Below the pieces are notes generated by a model, which was not told the origin of the DNA, did no database searches, and saw only the letters and a list, made by a program, of their open reading frames with translations. This document shows positions 7,813-16,231 of a DNA stretch of 64,000 nucleotides, piece after piece (positions within the stretch are counted from its first letter, which is position 1; every line of letters begins with the position of its first letter). The stretch is from Dysosmobacter sp. (GTDB lineage Bacteria > Bacillota > Clostridia > Oscillospirales > Oscillospiraceae), in NCBI GenBank assembly GCA_022778785.1, contig JALFSO010000056.1, positions 1 to 64,000 of the forward strand, read 5' to 3'. A program made the translations under genes and the position numbers.

Positions 7813-8238
7813 TCAGATGCTCCGCTTCTTCTCGGTATCGCAGTAGGCGCAGCGATAGGTGTGCTTCTCGGGGTCGTTCAGCAGGAAGATGGCGTCCAGC
7901 TGGGGCTCCGCCACGGTGATGCAGCGGGGGTTCTTGCAGTGGATCACGTTCACCAGCTTCTCCGGCAGGGCCAGGTGCTTCTTCTCCACCAGCTTGCCGT
8001 CCTGGATGATGTTGACGGTGATGTCGGGATCGATGTAGCCCAGCACGTCCAGATCCACCTCCATGGGGGTGTCGATCTTGATGATGTCCTTGCGGCCCAT
8101 GTGCTCGCTGCGGGCGTTCTTGATGATGGCCACCTGGCAGTCCAGCTCGTCCAGGTGCAGGTAGCGGTAGATGTCCATGCTCTTGCCGGACTTGATGTGG
8201 TCGATGACGACGCCGTTCTGAATGCTGTCGATATTCAT
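7813..8238 (-). CDS. pyrI: Aspartate carbamoyltransferase regulatory subunit
   Basis: 141 aa, normal length. The N-terminal allosteric domain (about 1-95) binds nucleotides. The C-terminal zinc domain shows two pairs of cysteines, CKNPRC (about 101-106) and CAYC (about 130-133), with the enteric PyrI spacing. It associates with PyrB to allow feedback control of pyrimidine synthesis. It is last in pyrE-pyrB-pyrI, 18 nt after pyrB, with GGGAGGAG ahead of its ATG. Confidence 0.95.
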   Translation of the reverse strand: MNIDSIQNGVVIDHIKSGKSMDIYRYLHLDELDCQVAIIKNARSEHMGRKDIIKIDTPMEVDLDVLGYIDPDITVNIIQDGKLVEKKHLALPEKLVNVIHCKNPRCITVAEPQLDAIFLLNDPEKHTYRCAYCDTEKKRSI

Positions 8239-8256
8239 AAATTCAAACTCCTCCCT

Positions 8257-9174
8257 TTACGCGTTCCAGGCCAGCAGCTGCTGGATCAGAGCCATGCGGA
8301 TGAACTTGCCGTTCTTCACCTGACGGAAATAGCAGGCGCGGGGATCGTCATCCACGGCCACGGAGATCTCGTTGACACGGGGCAGGGGATGCAGGATGCA
8401 CAGATCCTTCTTGGCGGGGACCAGCTTCTCGGGATCCAGCACGTAGGTGTCCTTCAGGCGGATGTAATCGGCCTCGTTGAAGAAGCGCTCCTTCTGGACG
8501 CGGGTCATGTACAGGATGTCCAGATCGGGGATGGCCTCCTCCAGGGAGGTGGTCTCCTCGTAGTTCAGGTGGTTCTTGTCCAGCACGTTCTGCTTCAGGT
8601 AGTCGGGCAGCTTCAGCTCCTCCGGGGAGATGAACACGAACCGGATGCCGGTCTCGCGGGCCAGGGCGTTCACCAGGGAGTGGACGGTGCGGCCAAACTT
8701 CAGGTCGCCGCAGTAGCCGATGGTGAAGTCGTCCAGACGGCCCTTCTCACGATGGATGGTCAGCAGGTCGGTCAGGGTCTGGGTGGGGTGGTTGTGGCCG
8801 CCGTCGCCGGCGTTGATGATGGGCACCTCGCTGCGCTGTGCGGCGGCGAAGGGCGCGCCCTCCTTGGGATGGCGCATGGCGATGATGTCGGCGTAGCAGC
8901 TGACGGTGTGGACGGTGTCCACCACGGTCTCGCCCTTGGCGGTGGAGCTGGAGCCGGCGGCGGAGAAGCCCAGGACGCTGCCGCCCAGGGCCAGCATGGC
9001 GGACTCAAAGCTCAGACGGGTGCGGGTGGAGGGCTCGAAGAACAGGGTGGCCAGCTGCTTGTGGCGGCAGACCTCCTGGTAGTCTGCCGGATGGGCGATC
9101 ATGTCCTCGGCAGTGGCGATGAGGGCGTTGATCTCCTCTTTGGTCAGGTCAGTGACATCAATCAGATTTCGCAT
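8257..9174 (-). CDS. pyrB: Aspartate carbamoyltransferase catalytic subunit
   Basis: 305 aa. It makes N-carbamoyl-aspartate from aspartate and carbamoyl phosphate, the second step of UMP synthesis. The carbamoyl-phosphate loop [13 protein letters not shown] is at about 47-59, HPTQ at about 130 and HPLPR near 263, all hallmark residues. GGAG precedes the ATG. It is followed by the regulatory subunit, so the enzyme is the allosteric dodecamer type. carA/B, pyrC and pyrD are not in the window. Confidence 0.97.
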   Translation of the reverse strand: MRNLIDVTDLTKEEINALIATAEDMIAHPADYQEVCRHKQLATLFFEPSTRTRLSFESAMLALGGSVLGFSAAGSSSTAKGETVVDTVHTVSCYADIIAMRHPKEGAPFAAAQRSEVPIINAGDGGHNHPTQTLTDLLTIHREKGRLDDFTIGYCGDLKFGRTVHSLVNALARETGIRFVFISPEELKLPDYLKQNVLDKNHLNYEETTSLEEAIPDLDILYMTRVQKERFFNEADYIRLKDTYVLDPEKLVPAKKDLCILHPLPRVNEISVAVDDDPRACYFRQVKNGKFIRMALIQQLLAWNA

Positions 9175-9214
9175 AATATCTCCTTTCTTGATACCCGATC
9201 GGGTTTATAAAACG

Positions 9215-9853
9215 TTAGTGATTCATCCAGCTCTCGTCGGAGGGATCGGCCCGGAACTTCTTCAGCCGGTCGATGTCCTCGGGGCGGATCTTGCCCTCCT
9301 CGGCGGCCACCTGGCAGACGGCGTCGAAGTTGGACAGGGAGTAGTTGGTGACGTTGGCGGCGGCCATGCGGTCCAGGCCCTTCTGAAGGCCGTAGGTGAA
9401 GATGGACACGATGCCCAGCACCTCGGCGCCGGCCTCCCGCAGGGCCTCCACCACCTCGATGCAGCTGCCGCCGGTGGAGATCAGGTCCTCCACCACCACG
9501 ACCTTCTGGCCGGGGAGCAGCTTGCCCTCAATGCGGTTCTGGCGGCCGTGGTCCTTGTTGCCGGAGCGGACGTAGCCCATGGGCAGGCCCATGAGGTGGC
9601 CGCAGATGGCGGCGTGGGCGATACCGGCGGTGGAGGTGCCCATGAGGACCTCCACGGTGGGATAGTGCTTGCAGATCAGGTCCACCAGGCCCTCTTCCAC
9701 GTGGGTGCGGACGGTGGGGGCCGTCAGGGTCAGGCGATTGTCGCAGTAGATGGGGCTGTGGATGCCGCTGGCCCAGGTGAAGGGCTCATCCGGACGCAGG
9801 AAGACCGCGCCGATGGAGAGCAGGTCGTGGGCGATGGTGCGTTCGATGCTCAT
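9215..9853 (-). CDS. pyrE: Orotate phosphoribosyltransferase
   Basis: 212 aa. It joins orotate and PRPP to give OMP. The PRPP-binding motif [13 protein letters not shown] lies near residues 119-131, and the K-x-H-G loop ([14 protein letters not shown]) just before it. It is the first gene of pyrE-pyrB-pyrI, 40 nt upstream of pyrB. AAGGAGG precedes the ATG. A GC hairpin at 9893-9912 sits about 40 nt upstream; no clear PyrR-type attenuator is visible. Confidence 0.95.
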   Translation of the reverse strand: MSIERTIAHDLLSIGAVFLRPDEPFTWASGIHSPIYCDNRLTLTAPTVRTHVEEGLVDLICKHYPTVEVLMGTSTAGIAHAAICGHLMGLPMGYVRSGNKDHGRQNRIEGKLLPGQKVVVVEDLISTGGSCIEVVEALREAGAEVLGIVSIFTYGLQKGLDRMAAANVTNYSLSNFDAVCQVAAEEGKIRPEDIDRLKKFRADPSDESWMNH

Positions 9854-9889
9854 GGGAAATCCTCCTTATATCAAATACAGTGATGGTCT

Positions 9890-10204
9890 GTTAGGGGCGC
9901 CCCTTCGGGGCGCGGGGAAATGCGGCGAAGGCCGCGGCTTCAAAACCCCCTTTCGTCGTCGGGTCAAACTGCGCTATATTCGGGACGCCCTGCGGGGGAG
10001 GGCATCCCTCATGCCGCTTCGTTGCCCCCTTGCACACCGTCGCGGCATTGCGATTCCCGTCCCCTTCGGGTCCGCCAATCGCGCCGCTTCCTCGAAACCG
10101 GCTCGCTTTTTCCGCCGCTGGCGGCGCTTCGCCAGTTTCCCCCACGTACTCCCCCTGCAAAAAAGAACTCTTTTCCTTCAGACAGGGTTTTTCGACAAGC
10201 TGGA
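9890..10204 (+). repeat. Hairpin-rich intergenic block containing dispersed element copy B
   Basis: About 315 bp with no gene. From 10140 to 10202 it shares the core of copies A and C (CGTACTCCCCCTGCAAAAAA and the closing TTTTTCGACAAGC). The left part differs from the other copies and is a series of inverted repeats: GCGCCCC-TTC-GGGGCGC at about 9897-9913, GCGGC-GAAG-GCCGC, and GCGATT paired with AATCGC near 10048-10083. It abuts a terminator at 10205. Confidence 0.65.
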
Positions 10205-10230
10205 GGGCTGTCCGGATGGACAGCCCTTTT
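10205..10230 (+). terminator. Hairpin plus T4 closing repeat copy B
   Basis: GGGCTGTCC / GGACAGCCC with loop GGAT, then TTTT on the plus strand. It has the same position relative to the repeat as the terminator at 144-170, but a different stem sequence. Confidence 0.7.
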
Positions 10231-10250
10231 CCTGTATGCGGGTGTGCCGC

Positions 10251-10622
10251 TCAGTCGTGGATGCCGCGGGTCAGGGGGATCAGCATCAGCAGGACCACGA
10301 TGCCGATCAGGCCGATGACGATGCCCAGGACCATTCTGCTGAACACCATGACCATGCACATGCCGACGCCCAGCAGCAGTGCGCCCAGCACGCCCACAGC
10401 GGCGGAGCCCAGGGTCTTGGCACTGATCCTGACGGGGGCCTTTCCCTCCATCTTGCGCCAGACCAGCAGGGTGATCAGCAGGACTGCCAGTCCGATGACG
10501 CCGCAGACGATGCCCTGCCGGAACAGATCCCACTCAGGGAGCATGCACATACACATGCCCAGCGCGAAAAACACGATGCCGATGGTGCCGAGGATCAGTG
10601 CGGCGAAGTTGCTCTTTTTCAT
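10251..10622 (-). CDS. Small four-helix membrane protein
   Basis: 123 aa from the ATG at 10622, which has AAGGAGAA upstream; an in-frame extension to 10673 lacks such a site. Four hydrophobic helices lie at roughly 6-28, 34-54, 71-91 and 94-115, with Cys-Met-rich turns (GMCMCM and GMCMVM) at the same place in both halves, suggesting internal duplication. It is an integral membrane protein of unknown function. It stands alone. Confidence 0.65.
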   Translation of the reverse strand: MKKSNFAALILGTIGIVFFALGMCMCMLPEWDLFRQGIVCGVIGLAVLLITLLVWRKMEGKAPVRISAKTLGSAAVGVLGALLLGVGMCMVMVFSRMVLGIVIGLIGIVVLLMLIPLTRGIHD

Positions 10623-10791
10623 AATGTCGTTCTCCTTATTCATCATTTGTGGTTTTGCTGCCGTTCTTGTCAACAGAGCGTACTCTACACCTGGATTATT
10701 GACCTTTTGTTTGGGTATTGTTTGAAAATTATTAAAAGCGGAACCCGGAGGGAAACGCGCTTTTGTCCGTTGTGCCCTCCGGGGAAGCCGG

Positions 10792-10820
10792 TTGACGTTT
10801 CTTCCAAAATCAGTTACTAT
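10792..10820 (+). promoter_or_regulatory. Promoter of the HAD gene
   Basis: TTGACG (10792-10797), 17-bp spacer, TACTAT (10815-10820), 48 bp upstream of the ATG. Confidence 0.6.
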
Positions 10821-10868
10821 AGCAGGGAATCGACACCATCAGATACTGGATAACGAAAGGATGACCCC

Positions 10869-11576
10869 ATGAGCATTAAGGCTGTTTTATTCGATTTGGA
10901 CGGCACGCTCCTGCCGATGGATCAGGACCGGTTCGTCAAAACCTATTTTCATCTGCTTGCGGTGAAGCTGGCGCCTCACGGCTATGACCCGAAGCAGCTG
11001 GTGGACGCCGTCTGGGCCGGAACGGCCGCAATGGTCAAAAACAACGGCCATCAGAGCAACGAGGCTGCTTTCTGGGAGAAATTCACGGAGCTTTTCGGCC
11101 CGCAGGCGAAAGAGGACCTGCCGCTGTTTGAGGAGTTTTACCGGAAGGAATTCGCGGGGGCGAAGGCGGTCTGCGGCTTCAATCCGAAAGCCGCAGAAAC
11201 GGTGGCGCAGATCAAGGAGAGGGGACTCCGTGTGGCCCTCGCCACCAATCCCATTTTCCCGGCGGTGGCCACGGAGAGCCGCATCCGCTGGGCCGGGCTG
11301 GAACCGGAGGATTTCGAACTGTATACCACCTATGAGAACGCACGGTACTGCAAGCCCAACCTCAGCTATTACAGAGATATCGCGGAGCAGCTGGGTCTCG
11401 CACCGGAGGAGTGCCTGATGGTGGGAAACGACGTGACGGAGGACATGGCCGCCCAGGCACTGGGCATGCAGGTATTTCTGCTGACCGACTGCCTGATCAA
11501 TGCCGGACAGAAGGACATTTCGGTCTATCCCAGCGGCGGATTCCCGGAGCTGCAAGCCCTGATCCGCACCCTGTAA
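10869..11576 (+). CDS. HAD family hydrolase
   Basis: 235 aa. Motif I is FDLDGTLL at residues 8-15 with the nucleophile Asp9. Motif II is the Thr in ALATNP (about 121). A lysine in YCKPNLSYY (about 162) is motif III, and GNDVTED (about 181) is motif IV. The helical cap between motifs I and II is about 100 aa, i.e. a C1 cap as in phosphoglycolate phosphatase-like enzymes. It is a cytosolic phosphatase of unknown substrate, monocistronic, between its own promoter and a terminator. Confidence 0.85.
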   Translation: MSIKAVLFDLDGTLLPMDQDRFVKTYFHLLAVKLAPHGYDPKQLVDAVWAGTAAMVKNNGHQSNEAAFWEKFTELFGPQAKEDLPLFEEFYRKEFAGAKAVCGFNPKAAETVAQIKERGLRVALATNPIFPAVATESRIRWAGLEPEDFELYTTYENARYCKPNLSYYRDIAEQLGLAPEECLMVGNDVTEDMAAQALGMQVFLLTDCLINAGQKDISVYPSGGFPELQALIRTL

Positions 11577-11582
11577 AATATG

Positions 11583-11629
11583 AAACGCAGGCGACACCTG
11601 TCATTCGCTGACAGATGCCGCCTGCGTTT
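11583..11629 (+). terminator. Terminator of the HAD gene
   Basis: AAACGCAGGCG pairs with CGCCTGCGTTT, enclosing a second stem CTGTCA / TGACAG. Confidence 0.8.
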
Positions 11630-11695
11630 GCGTCCATTCAGGGGTAAATGCGGATGGAAGCGTATCTCTGGAATATTTCCAGTGCAAATACAAAC

Positions 11696-11731
11696 AAAAA
11701 GCTCCTGAAATCGATGATTTCGGGAGCTTTT
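11696..11731 (-). terminator. Terminator of the tRNA-Arg transcript
   Basis: Stem of about 17 bp starting AAAAAGCTCC and ending GGAGCTTTTT, loop GAT. It directly abuts the encoded CCA end of the tRNA, whose transcript it ends on the minus strand. Confidence 0.8.
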
Positions 11732-11808
11732 TGGTACGCCGTGAGGGATTCGAACCCCCGGCCTTCTGGTCCGTAGCCAGACGCTCTATCCAGCTGAGCT
11801 AACGGCGC
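11732..11808 (-). tRNA. tRNA-Arg (anticodon ACG)
   Basis: 77 nt with CCA encoded. The acceptor GCGCCGU pairs with ACGGCGU. The D arm reads GCUC-AGCUGGAUA-GAGC. The anticodon stem UCUGG / CCAGA encloses the loop CUACGGA, giving ACG (read as ICG after A34 deamination; decodes CGU/CGC/CGA). The T loop UUCGAAU is canonical. It lies alone on the minus strand, downstream of the 6S-like RNA gene and with its own promoter. Confidence 0.97.
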
Positions 11809-11837
11809 GTGTCTGATGTCCTCCAGACAGCTTAATC

Positions 11838-11866
11838 ATAATAGCACGTCTTTCCGGAAAATGCAA
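11838..11866 (-). promoter_or_regulatory. tRNA-Arg promoter
   Basis: Minus strand: TTGCAT (11861-11866), 17-bp spacer, TATTAT (11838-11843), about 30 bp upstream of the tRNA 5' end. Confidence 0.65.
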
Positions 11867-11914
11867 GAGTTTTTTTCACAAATTTTTCTTTTTTTCATCC
11901 GGCGGAAAAATCGG

Positions 11915-12117
11915 AAAAAAGATGCCCCGCCCGGCCGTGTAGACCCGTTATAACCTGCACCTTTACGGACAGGTGGGTCGCCTGCGATGCGCTTTATCGC
12001 TTCCAACTTCCAGCCGCAGAAGGCAGCCGGGAGGCCTGCGAACCACACACCGAACCAGCGTCCCGTATAACGAAATGTGGGTTAAAAAAAGATCTATCAC
12101 GAACCGCGCAGGGTACC
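11915..12117 (-). ncRNA. ssrS: Probable 6S RNA
   Basis: A roughly 200-nt transcription unit with a good promoter and T6 end but no reading frame. The RNA folds into a rod. The 5' segment CCCUGCGCGGUUCGUG pairs with CACGGCCGGGCGGGG at the 3' end just before the T-run. Further in, ACGGGAC pairs with GUCCGU, then GUGGUUCGC with GCGACCCAC, and the tip holds CCGGCUGC / GCGGCUGG and GCGAU / AUCGC hairpins. A long closing stem, an unpaired central bubble and this size are the signature of 6S RNA, which binds sigma-A RNA polymerase. Family assignment is by fold and resemblance, not by a search. Confidence 0.7.
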
Positions 12118-12122
12118 ATACT

Positions 12123-12151
12123 AAGATAGCACAGCTTCCGCTGCTTTGCAA
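12123..12151 (-). promoter_or_regulatory. Promoter of the 6S-like RNA
   Basis: Minus strand: TTGCAA (12146-12151), 17-bp spacer, TATCTT (12123-12128). The start near 12117 coincides with the beginning of the closing stem. Confidence 0.65.
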
Positions 12152-12197
12152 TCGGGAGAACGGATTTTTTTGCGGAGCCTTTACGTCCCGCGGACGC

Positions 12198-12494
12198 TCA
12201 CTCCCCGTCCTCCTCGTCGTCGTACAGTTCTTCCATGAAAGCCTCGTAGGCGGCCTGGAGCTCCTCGTCCGTGTCGCAGGTGGAGAGCAGGTCCTCGCCG
12301 TTCTCATGGATGACCTTCATGATGATCAGGCCGCTGTCCGGATCCTCCAGTGCCTCGTCGTCCTCACTCTCCGTGGGGAAGAAGGCCTGATATTCTGTGC
12401 CGTTCAGCTCCAGAGCACCGATGAATTCCAGAGTCAGTTCCTCACCATCCTCAGAGGTGACAGTAATAAAGGTGGGGCCGAATTCGTCGCTCAT
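12198..12494 (-). CDS. DUF1292 family protein
   Basis: 98 aa, very acidic (more than a quarter Asp/Glu), with the DUF1292/YrzB pattern: FITVTSEDGEE, then LNGTEYQAFFP, and E-D-SGLIIMKV. Members are small cytosolic proteins of unknown function in Firmicutes, often near the ruvX/yqgF-yrzL cluster, which is absent here. The ATG at 12494 has GGGAGGT just upstream; a TTG-initiated extension to 12611 is unlikely. Confidence 0.8.
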   Translation of the reverse strand: MSDEFGPTFITVTSEDGEELTLEFIGALELNGTEYQAFFPTESEDDEALEDPDSGLIIMKVIHENGEDLLSTCDTDEELQAAYEAFMEELYDDEEDGE

Positions 12495-12836
12495 AAGACC
12501 TCCCTGCGCCAGCAGGCGCCTTTCAAAGAATCTGACCGGCCGCGGGAACCGTTCAGCGCGGCTCTCCGTTTCCGATGGTGCTATTTTACCCGCTCCGCCG
12601 GGAAAATGCAAGGCCGGATTCCATCCAAAATCTGCGAAACTGATTCGTTCAGGGGACGGAAAAACGTATACGATAAGGAAAAAACAACGGAATCAGAAAC
12701 TTTTTTAAGAGAAAAATAACATTTTAAAAGTTGACAGGCCGTGTTACAATAAAAGTTACTATGGAATGCTATGGACATTCGGCGCAGCCCTGCGGCGCCG
12801 GTCCTTCCAAATCTCAGAAAAGGAGGTGCCCTGTCA

Positions 12837-15506
12837 GTGGAACACGGAAGACGAGAACTGCCCGAGGAGCGTACGCCCCGCCGGAATTCCGGACAGCATC
12901 AGAGCACCAAGAGAAAGAAAAGGAAGCGGGGCTTCGGCATCGGCTTCATCCTCTTTACCATCCTGCTCATCGGCGTGCTGACCTGCGGCATGATCGCCGG
13001 TATCTTCATGCAGTATGTGAAGACCACCCTGTCCCCCAGCCTGAATGTGGACACCAATGACTACACCATGGACGAGTCCTCCATCATCTACTATCAGGAC
13101 AAGGACAGCGGGGAGTGGATCGAGCTCCAGACGCTCCACGATAAGGAAAACCGCATCATGAAGAAGTATGCGGACTTCCCTGAGGAGCTGTGGCAGGCGG
13201 CGGTGGCCATCGAGGACCAGCGCTTCTTCCAGCACAACGGCGTGGACTGGAGGCGCACCATCGGCGCCACGGTGAACATGTTCACCCACGCCTCCAACAC
13301 CTACGGCGGGTCCACCATTACCCAGCAGCTGCTGAAGAACCTGACGGGGGACAACGAGGGCACCGTCAAGCGGAAGGTCACGGAGATCTTCCGGGCATTG
13401 GAGTTTGAGAAGAAGTACTCCAAGGAGACCATCCTGGAGATGTATCTCAATGCCATCTATCTGGGCAAGGGCTGCTACGGCGTCCAGACGGCGGCCCAGT
13501 ACTACTTCGGCAAGGACGTGGAGGAGCTGGATCTGGCGGAGTGCGCCTGCCTCATCGCCATCACCAACAACCCGTCCATGTACGGGCCGTTCTCCACCAT
13601 CACGGTCAAGACCAAAAACGGCGACAAGACCCCAAGAGAGCTGAATAAGCAGCGCCAGGAACTGATTCTGGACAAAATGGCCGACGAGAAGACGGGCCTG
13701 TGCTTCATCACCCAGGAGGAGGCCGACGCCGCCAAGGCGGAGGAACTTCACTTTGTGGAGCGCACCACCACCGCCGACAAGGCCCTGGCGGAGAGCGTCA
13801 ACGACGGACAGACCGCCTCCGGCTACCAGTCCTGGTTCGTGGATCAGGTCCGCACCGATGTCACCAACGATCTGGCGGAGGCCCTGGGCATCTCCACTTC
13901 GGAGGCGGAGTGGAAGATCCTCCACGGCGGCTGCAAGATCTACACCACCATCGACCCGGAGATCCAGGCCATCGCCGAGGACGTCTATGAGAACGACTAC
14001 GTGGACGTCACCTCCGGCACCGGCCAGAAGCTGAAATCCGCCATCACCATCGTGGACGTCACCAACGGCAACGTGGTGGCCATGGTGGGCGACATGCGGC
14101 CCAAGCAGGGCGACATGCTGTTCAACTACGCCACGGACCCCAGCCAGCAGTGCGGCTCGGCCATCAAGCCCGTGTCGGTGTACGCCCCTGCGCTGGATGC
14201 CAATGTCATCACTCCGGCCACCATCTTTGACAACTATCCCGTCCGGATGCTGAACGACAACCCCTGGCCCCGGAACACCCCCTCCGGCTACAGCGGCATG
14301 GTGACGCTGTCCACCGCCATCGCCAAGTCCATCAACACCGTGGCGGTGCGGACGGTGGAGAAGCTGGGTGTGGACAACTCCTTCCGGTTCATGACAGAGA
14401 ACCTGGGCTTCACCACCCTGGTCTCTGCGGAGGAGGACGCCGTCTACAATGATCTGAACAGCAGCTCCCTGGGCATGGGCGGCCTCACCTACGGCGTCAC
14501 CACCGAGGAGATGGCCGCGGCCTACGCCGCCTTCGCCAACGACGGCGTCTACAACTCCCCCCGTCTCTATGTGAAGGTGACGGACAACAAGGGCGAGGTG
14601 CTGCTGGACAATGAGGCCGAGACCCACGTGGCCATGAAGGAGACCACCGCCTACTTCATGAACAAGTTCCTCCAGGGCGTTGTCTCCTCCGGCACCGCCA
14701 CCTCCGCCAGCTTCGGCGGCATGGCCATCGCCGGCAAGACCGGTACCACCAGCACCAACTACGACCAGTATTTCGTGGGCTACACGCCCTATTACAGCGC
14801 GGCGGTGTGGACCGGCTACCGGAACAACGAGAAGATCGTCTACTCCGGCAAACCCGCCATCACCATGTGGAAGAAGGTCATGAGCCGCATCCACGAGGAT
14901 CTGGAGTACAAGTCCTTCAGCAAGCCCTCCAGCGGCATCACCACCATCAAGGTCTGCGCCGACAGCGGCATGCTGCCCGGTGAGAACTGTAATCTGGACC
15001 TGCGGGGGAGCCGGGTCATCTCCGTGGAGATCGCCACCGGCACCGGTCCCACCGAGGTCTGCACCATGCACGAGTTGCGGGATTACTGTACCGAGGGCCA
15101 GTGTTTGGCCGGCGAGTTCTGCCCGGAGGAGAGCGTGGAGCAGCATGCGTTCCTGAACTATACCCGGGAGAACTTCGGCGAGAACGTGGTGGCCGATGAC
15201 AATGCCTACCTCATCAGCACGCTGGAGGCCATCGAGGCCTGTCCCGTCCACACGGAAGCAATCGAGCCGGACCCCGAGGATCCGGAGTTCCCCGTCGATC
15301 CGGAGAATCCGGGCGGCGGTACGCTGCCCGTCACCGGCGAAGAGCCGGGGACGCCTGTCACCCCGCCCTCTGGCGGTGACACCGGCGGAGGAGACCATGG
15401 CGGCGGTACGTCTTCCGGCGGCGATACCGGCACCGCCGAGCCCACGGAACCCGGCGGCAACTGGTATGACAGCCTCTGGGGGAATCATGTTCCCGCGGAG
15501 CCATAA
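12837..15506 (+). CDS. Class A penicillin-binding protein (PBP1A-like)
   Basis: 889 aa from a GTG at 12837, chosen because AAGGAGGTG lies 8 nt upstream. After a basic cytoplasmic tail (about 40 aa) comes one membrane helix (about 46-68). The GT51 glycosyltransferase domain has its catalytic Glu126 in E-D-Q-R-F-F-Q-H. The transpeptidase domain has Ser441-x-x-Lys444, Ser498-Ile-Asn500 and Lys634-Thr-Gly636. A tail rich in Gly, Pro and Thr (about 805-889) extends outward. The enzyme polymerises and cross-links peptidoglycan at the outer membrane face. It is monocistronic with its own terminator. Confidence 0.95.
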   Translation: MEHGRRELPEERTPRRNSGQHQSTKRKKRKRGFGIGFILFTILLIGVLTCGMIAGIFMQYVKTTLSPSLNVDTNDYTMDESSIIYYQDKDSGEWIELQTLHDKENRIMKKYADFPEELWQAAVAIEDQRFFQHNGVDWRRTIGATVNMFTHASNTYGGSTITQQLLKNLTGDNEGTVKRKVTEIFRALEFEKKYSKETILEMYLNAIYLGKGCYGVQTAAQYYFGKDVEELDLAECACLIAITNNPSMYGPFSTITVKTKNGDKTPRELNKQRQELILDKMADEKTGLCFITQEEADAAKAEELHFVERTTTADKALAESVNDGQTASGYQSWFVDQVRTDVTNDLAEALGISTSEAEWKILHGGCKIYTTIDPEIQAIAEDVYENDYVDVTSGTGQKLKSAITIVDVTNGNVVAMVGDMRPKQGDMLFNYATDPSQQCGSAIKPVSVYAPALDANVITPATIFDNYPVRMLNDNPWPRNTPSGYSGMVTLSTAIAKSINTVAVRTVEKLGVDNSFRFMTENLGFTTLVSAEEDAVYNDLNSSSLGMGGLTYGVTTEEMAAAYAAFANDGVYNSPRLYVKVTDNKGEVLLDNEAETHVAMKETTAYFMNKFLQGVVSSGTATSASFGGMAIAGKTGTTSTNYDQYFVGYTPYYSAAVWTGYRNNEKIVYSGKPAITMWKKVMSRIHEDLEYKSFSKPSSGITTIKVCADSGMLPGENCNLDLRGSRVISVEIATGTGPTEVCTMHELRDYCTEGQCLAGEFCPEESVEQHAFLNYTRENFGENVVADDNAYLISTLEAIEACPVHTEAIEPDPEDPEFPVDPENPGGGTLPVTGEEPGTPVTPPSGGDTGGGDHGGGTSSGGDTGTAEPTEPGGNWYDSLWGNHVPAEP

Positions 15507-15519
15507 ACGCACAGCTCAG

Positions 15520-15553
15520 GCCGGCGGACACAGCTTGTGTCCGCCGGCTTTTT
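15520..15553 (+). terminator. Terminator of the penicillin-binding protein gene
   Basis: 13-bp perfect stem GCCGGCGGACACA / TGTGTCCGCCGGC, loop GCT, then T5. Confidence 0.95.
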
Positions 15554-15665
15554 CTGCCGCAAGAGATTGTGTTTCAGAGGGGCGGACTCGTCATTTTGCC
15601 TACGGCGGACGAGAAAACCGGGGAAAGATTCCCCTCTTTCCACAAAAGTTTTTTCCCATTTTTGG

Positions 15666-15694
15666 TTGCAAGCCACGGACATTTGTGTTACTAT
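15666..15694 (+). promoter_or_regulatory. Promoter of the ACT-hom-lysC operon
   Basis: TTGCAA (15666-15671), 17-bp spacer, TACTAT (15689-15694), 43 bp upstream of the first ATG. Confidence 0.65.
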
Positions 15695-15736
15695 AAACGA
15701 CATACGAAGGACAGATGACCGTGGGAGGCGGACCAA

Positions 15737-16177
15737 ATGAGCAGAGAGGTCAAATATTACATCGTTGCCGCGGACGCCCTGCCGGAGGTTTTCATCAAGG
15801 TGGCGGAAGCCAAACGGATGATGCAGACCGGCGAGGCGGCCACCGTTGGAGCGGCCACCCGCATGGCGGGGATCAGCCGGAGCGCATTTTACAAGTACAA
15901 GGACTCCGTCCAGCCGTTCAACGACATGAAGGCGGAGCATATCATCACGTTTTACGGGATGCTGAAGGACAATACCGGCGTGCTGTCCCGGGTGCTGAGC
16001 GTGTTTGCCGCATCCGGCGCCAATATCCTGACCATCAACCAGAGCATTCCCACCAACGGCTGCGCGGCAGTGACCATCTCCGCCGAGACCAGCGATATGG
16101 CGGAGAGTCTGGAGGCCCTGCTGGCTGAGGCGGAGGCCGTGGAGGGTGTCGTGAAGTTCGAGGTGACTTCGGCCTGA
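15737..16177 (+). CDS. ACT domain-containing protein (UPF0735/PheB-like)
   Basis: 146 aa. The N-terminal half (1-65) is helical with a helix-turn-helix-like segment (VGAATRMAGISRSAFYKYKDSV). Residues 70-145 form one ACT domain (FYGMLKDNTGVLSRVLSVFAASGANILTI begins it), a fold that binds amino acids. In Bacillus the orthologue is called PheB, but a role in phenylalanine synthesis is unproven. It is first in an operon with homoserine dehydrogenase and aspartokinase, so it may sense threonine, methionine or lysine. Confidence 0.88.
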   Translation: MSREVKYYIVAADALPEVFIKVAEAKRMMQTGEAATVGAATRMAGISRSAFYKYKDSVQPFNDMKAEHIITFYGMLKDNTGVLSRVLSVFAASGANILTINQSIPTNGCAAVTISAETSDMAESLEALLAEAEAVEGVVKFEVTSA

Positions 16178-16231
16178 TAGGGGATGCGCCCCTGAGACGG
16201 AGCGTGGAACGGATAGAAAAAGGAGAGAGAT

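Noticed and set aside
9854..9915. PyrR-type attenuator before pyrE
   Set aside because: There is a GC hairpin but no T-run or anti-terminator pairing and no PyrR-binding loop that I can see.
12087..12120. A GGTACC and CGCG-containing stretch that recalls a T-box
   Set aside because: Neither orientation shows the T-box order, and the bases belong to the closing stem and start of the 6S-like RNA.
12731..12762. TTGACA near the penicillin-binding protein gene as a promoter
   Set aside because: The possible -10 boxes lie 8 or 20 bp away (TACAAT or TACTAT), both poor spacings. A promoter is likely in this region but cannot be placed.
12834..15512. 892-aa open frame antisense to the penicillin-binding protein
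   Set aside because: Rich in His, Gly, Val and Leu as expected of the antisense of a high-GC gene. The plus frame contains all GT51 and transpeptidase motifs.
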